The notes under the pieces: model-generated | Seen by the model: the letters and a program-made list of their open reading frames with translations, nothing else | Told to the model about the DNA's origin: nothing | Databases searched by the model: none | Assembly: GCA_030151665.1 (NCBI GenBank) | Contig: JASLDB010000080.1 | Span: 1 to 5,561 of the forward strand | Direction of reading: 5' to 3' | Length of the DNA: 5,561 nt | Source: Neisseriaceae bacterium | GTDB taxonomy: Bacteria > Pseudomonadota > Gammaproteobacteria > Burkholderiales > Neisseriaceae | In this document: one piece after another, positions 5,555-5,561 of the stretch | How the letters are laid out: each line of letters starts with the position of its first letter | Position numbering within the stretch: the stretch's first letter is position 1 | Translations under genes and position numbers: made by a program

Positions 5555-5561
5555 AACCATA

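Noticed and set aside
1..5561. CRISPR arrays, insertion sequences, tRNA or rRNA genes, toxin-antitoxin or phage genes
   Set aside because: I looked on both strands and saw no direct-repeat arrays, transposase motifs, terminal repeats or structural RNA features; the window is fully occupied by the polysaccharide genes.

Overview
The window is one stretch of a surface-polysaccharide (O-antigen, capsule or similar heteropolymer) biosynthesis locus. All genes lie on the minus strand, so transcription runs from right to left in these coordinates. The enzyme set and the flippase start point to a Gram-negative proteobacterium. The dehydrogenase at 3129-4178 looks more like the Bordetella/Chromobacterium WlbA type than the Pseudomonas aeruginosa WbpB. 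The DNA is moderately AT-rich, which argues against a high-GC genus such as Bordetella. I cannot name the species. By eye I found none of the Neisseriaceae DNA uptake words I know on either strand.

Layout in order of transcription: a TATAAT-like -10 element (5549-5554); wbpA, UDP-GlcNAc 6-dehydrogenase (5509-4190); wbpB, Gfo/Idh/MocA 3-dehydrogenase (4178-3129); a 57-bp gap with an intrinsic-terminator-like hairpin (3103-3081); wbpD, left-handed beta-helix N-acetyltransferase (3071-2487); wbpE, PLP-dependent aminotransferase (2473-1391); a GT4-type glycosyltransferase (1370-93); and the first 33 codons of a Wzx flippase (100-1), cut by the window edge. Except at the terminator-containing gap, neighbouring genes are 11 to 20 bp apart or overlap, as expected for one operon. 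No gene-free stretch exceeds 60 bp.

Together the four enzymes form a complete route from UDP-GlcNAc to UDP-2,3-diacetamido-2,3-dideoxy-D-glucuronic acid (UDP-GlcNAc3NAcA): C6 oxidation (WbpA), C3 oxidation (WbpB), C3 transamination (WbpE) and N-acetylation of the new amine (WbpD). A WbpI-type 2-epimerase would convert this to the ManNAc3NAcA sugar, but none lies in the window. The glycosyltransferase and Wzx belong to the next stage, building the repeat unit on a lipid carrier and flipping it across the inner membrane.

I see no undescribed system. The pathway is known. The observations most worth checking are non-coding: a terminator-like hairpin inside the operon whose T-run touches the wbpD ribosome binding site, and a cluster of perfect inverted repeats around the wbpA-wbpB junction, one of which covers the wbpB start codon.
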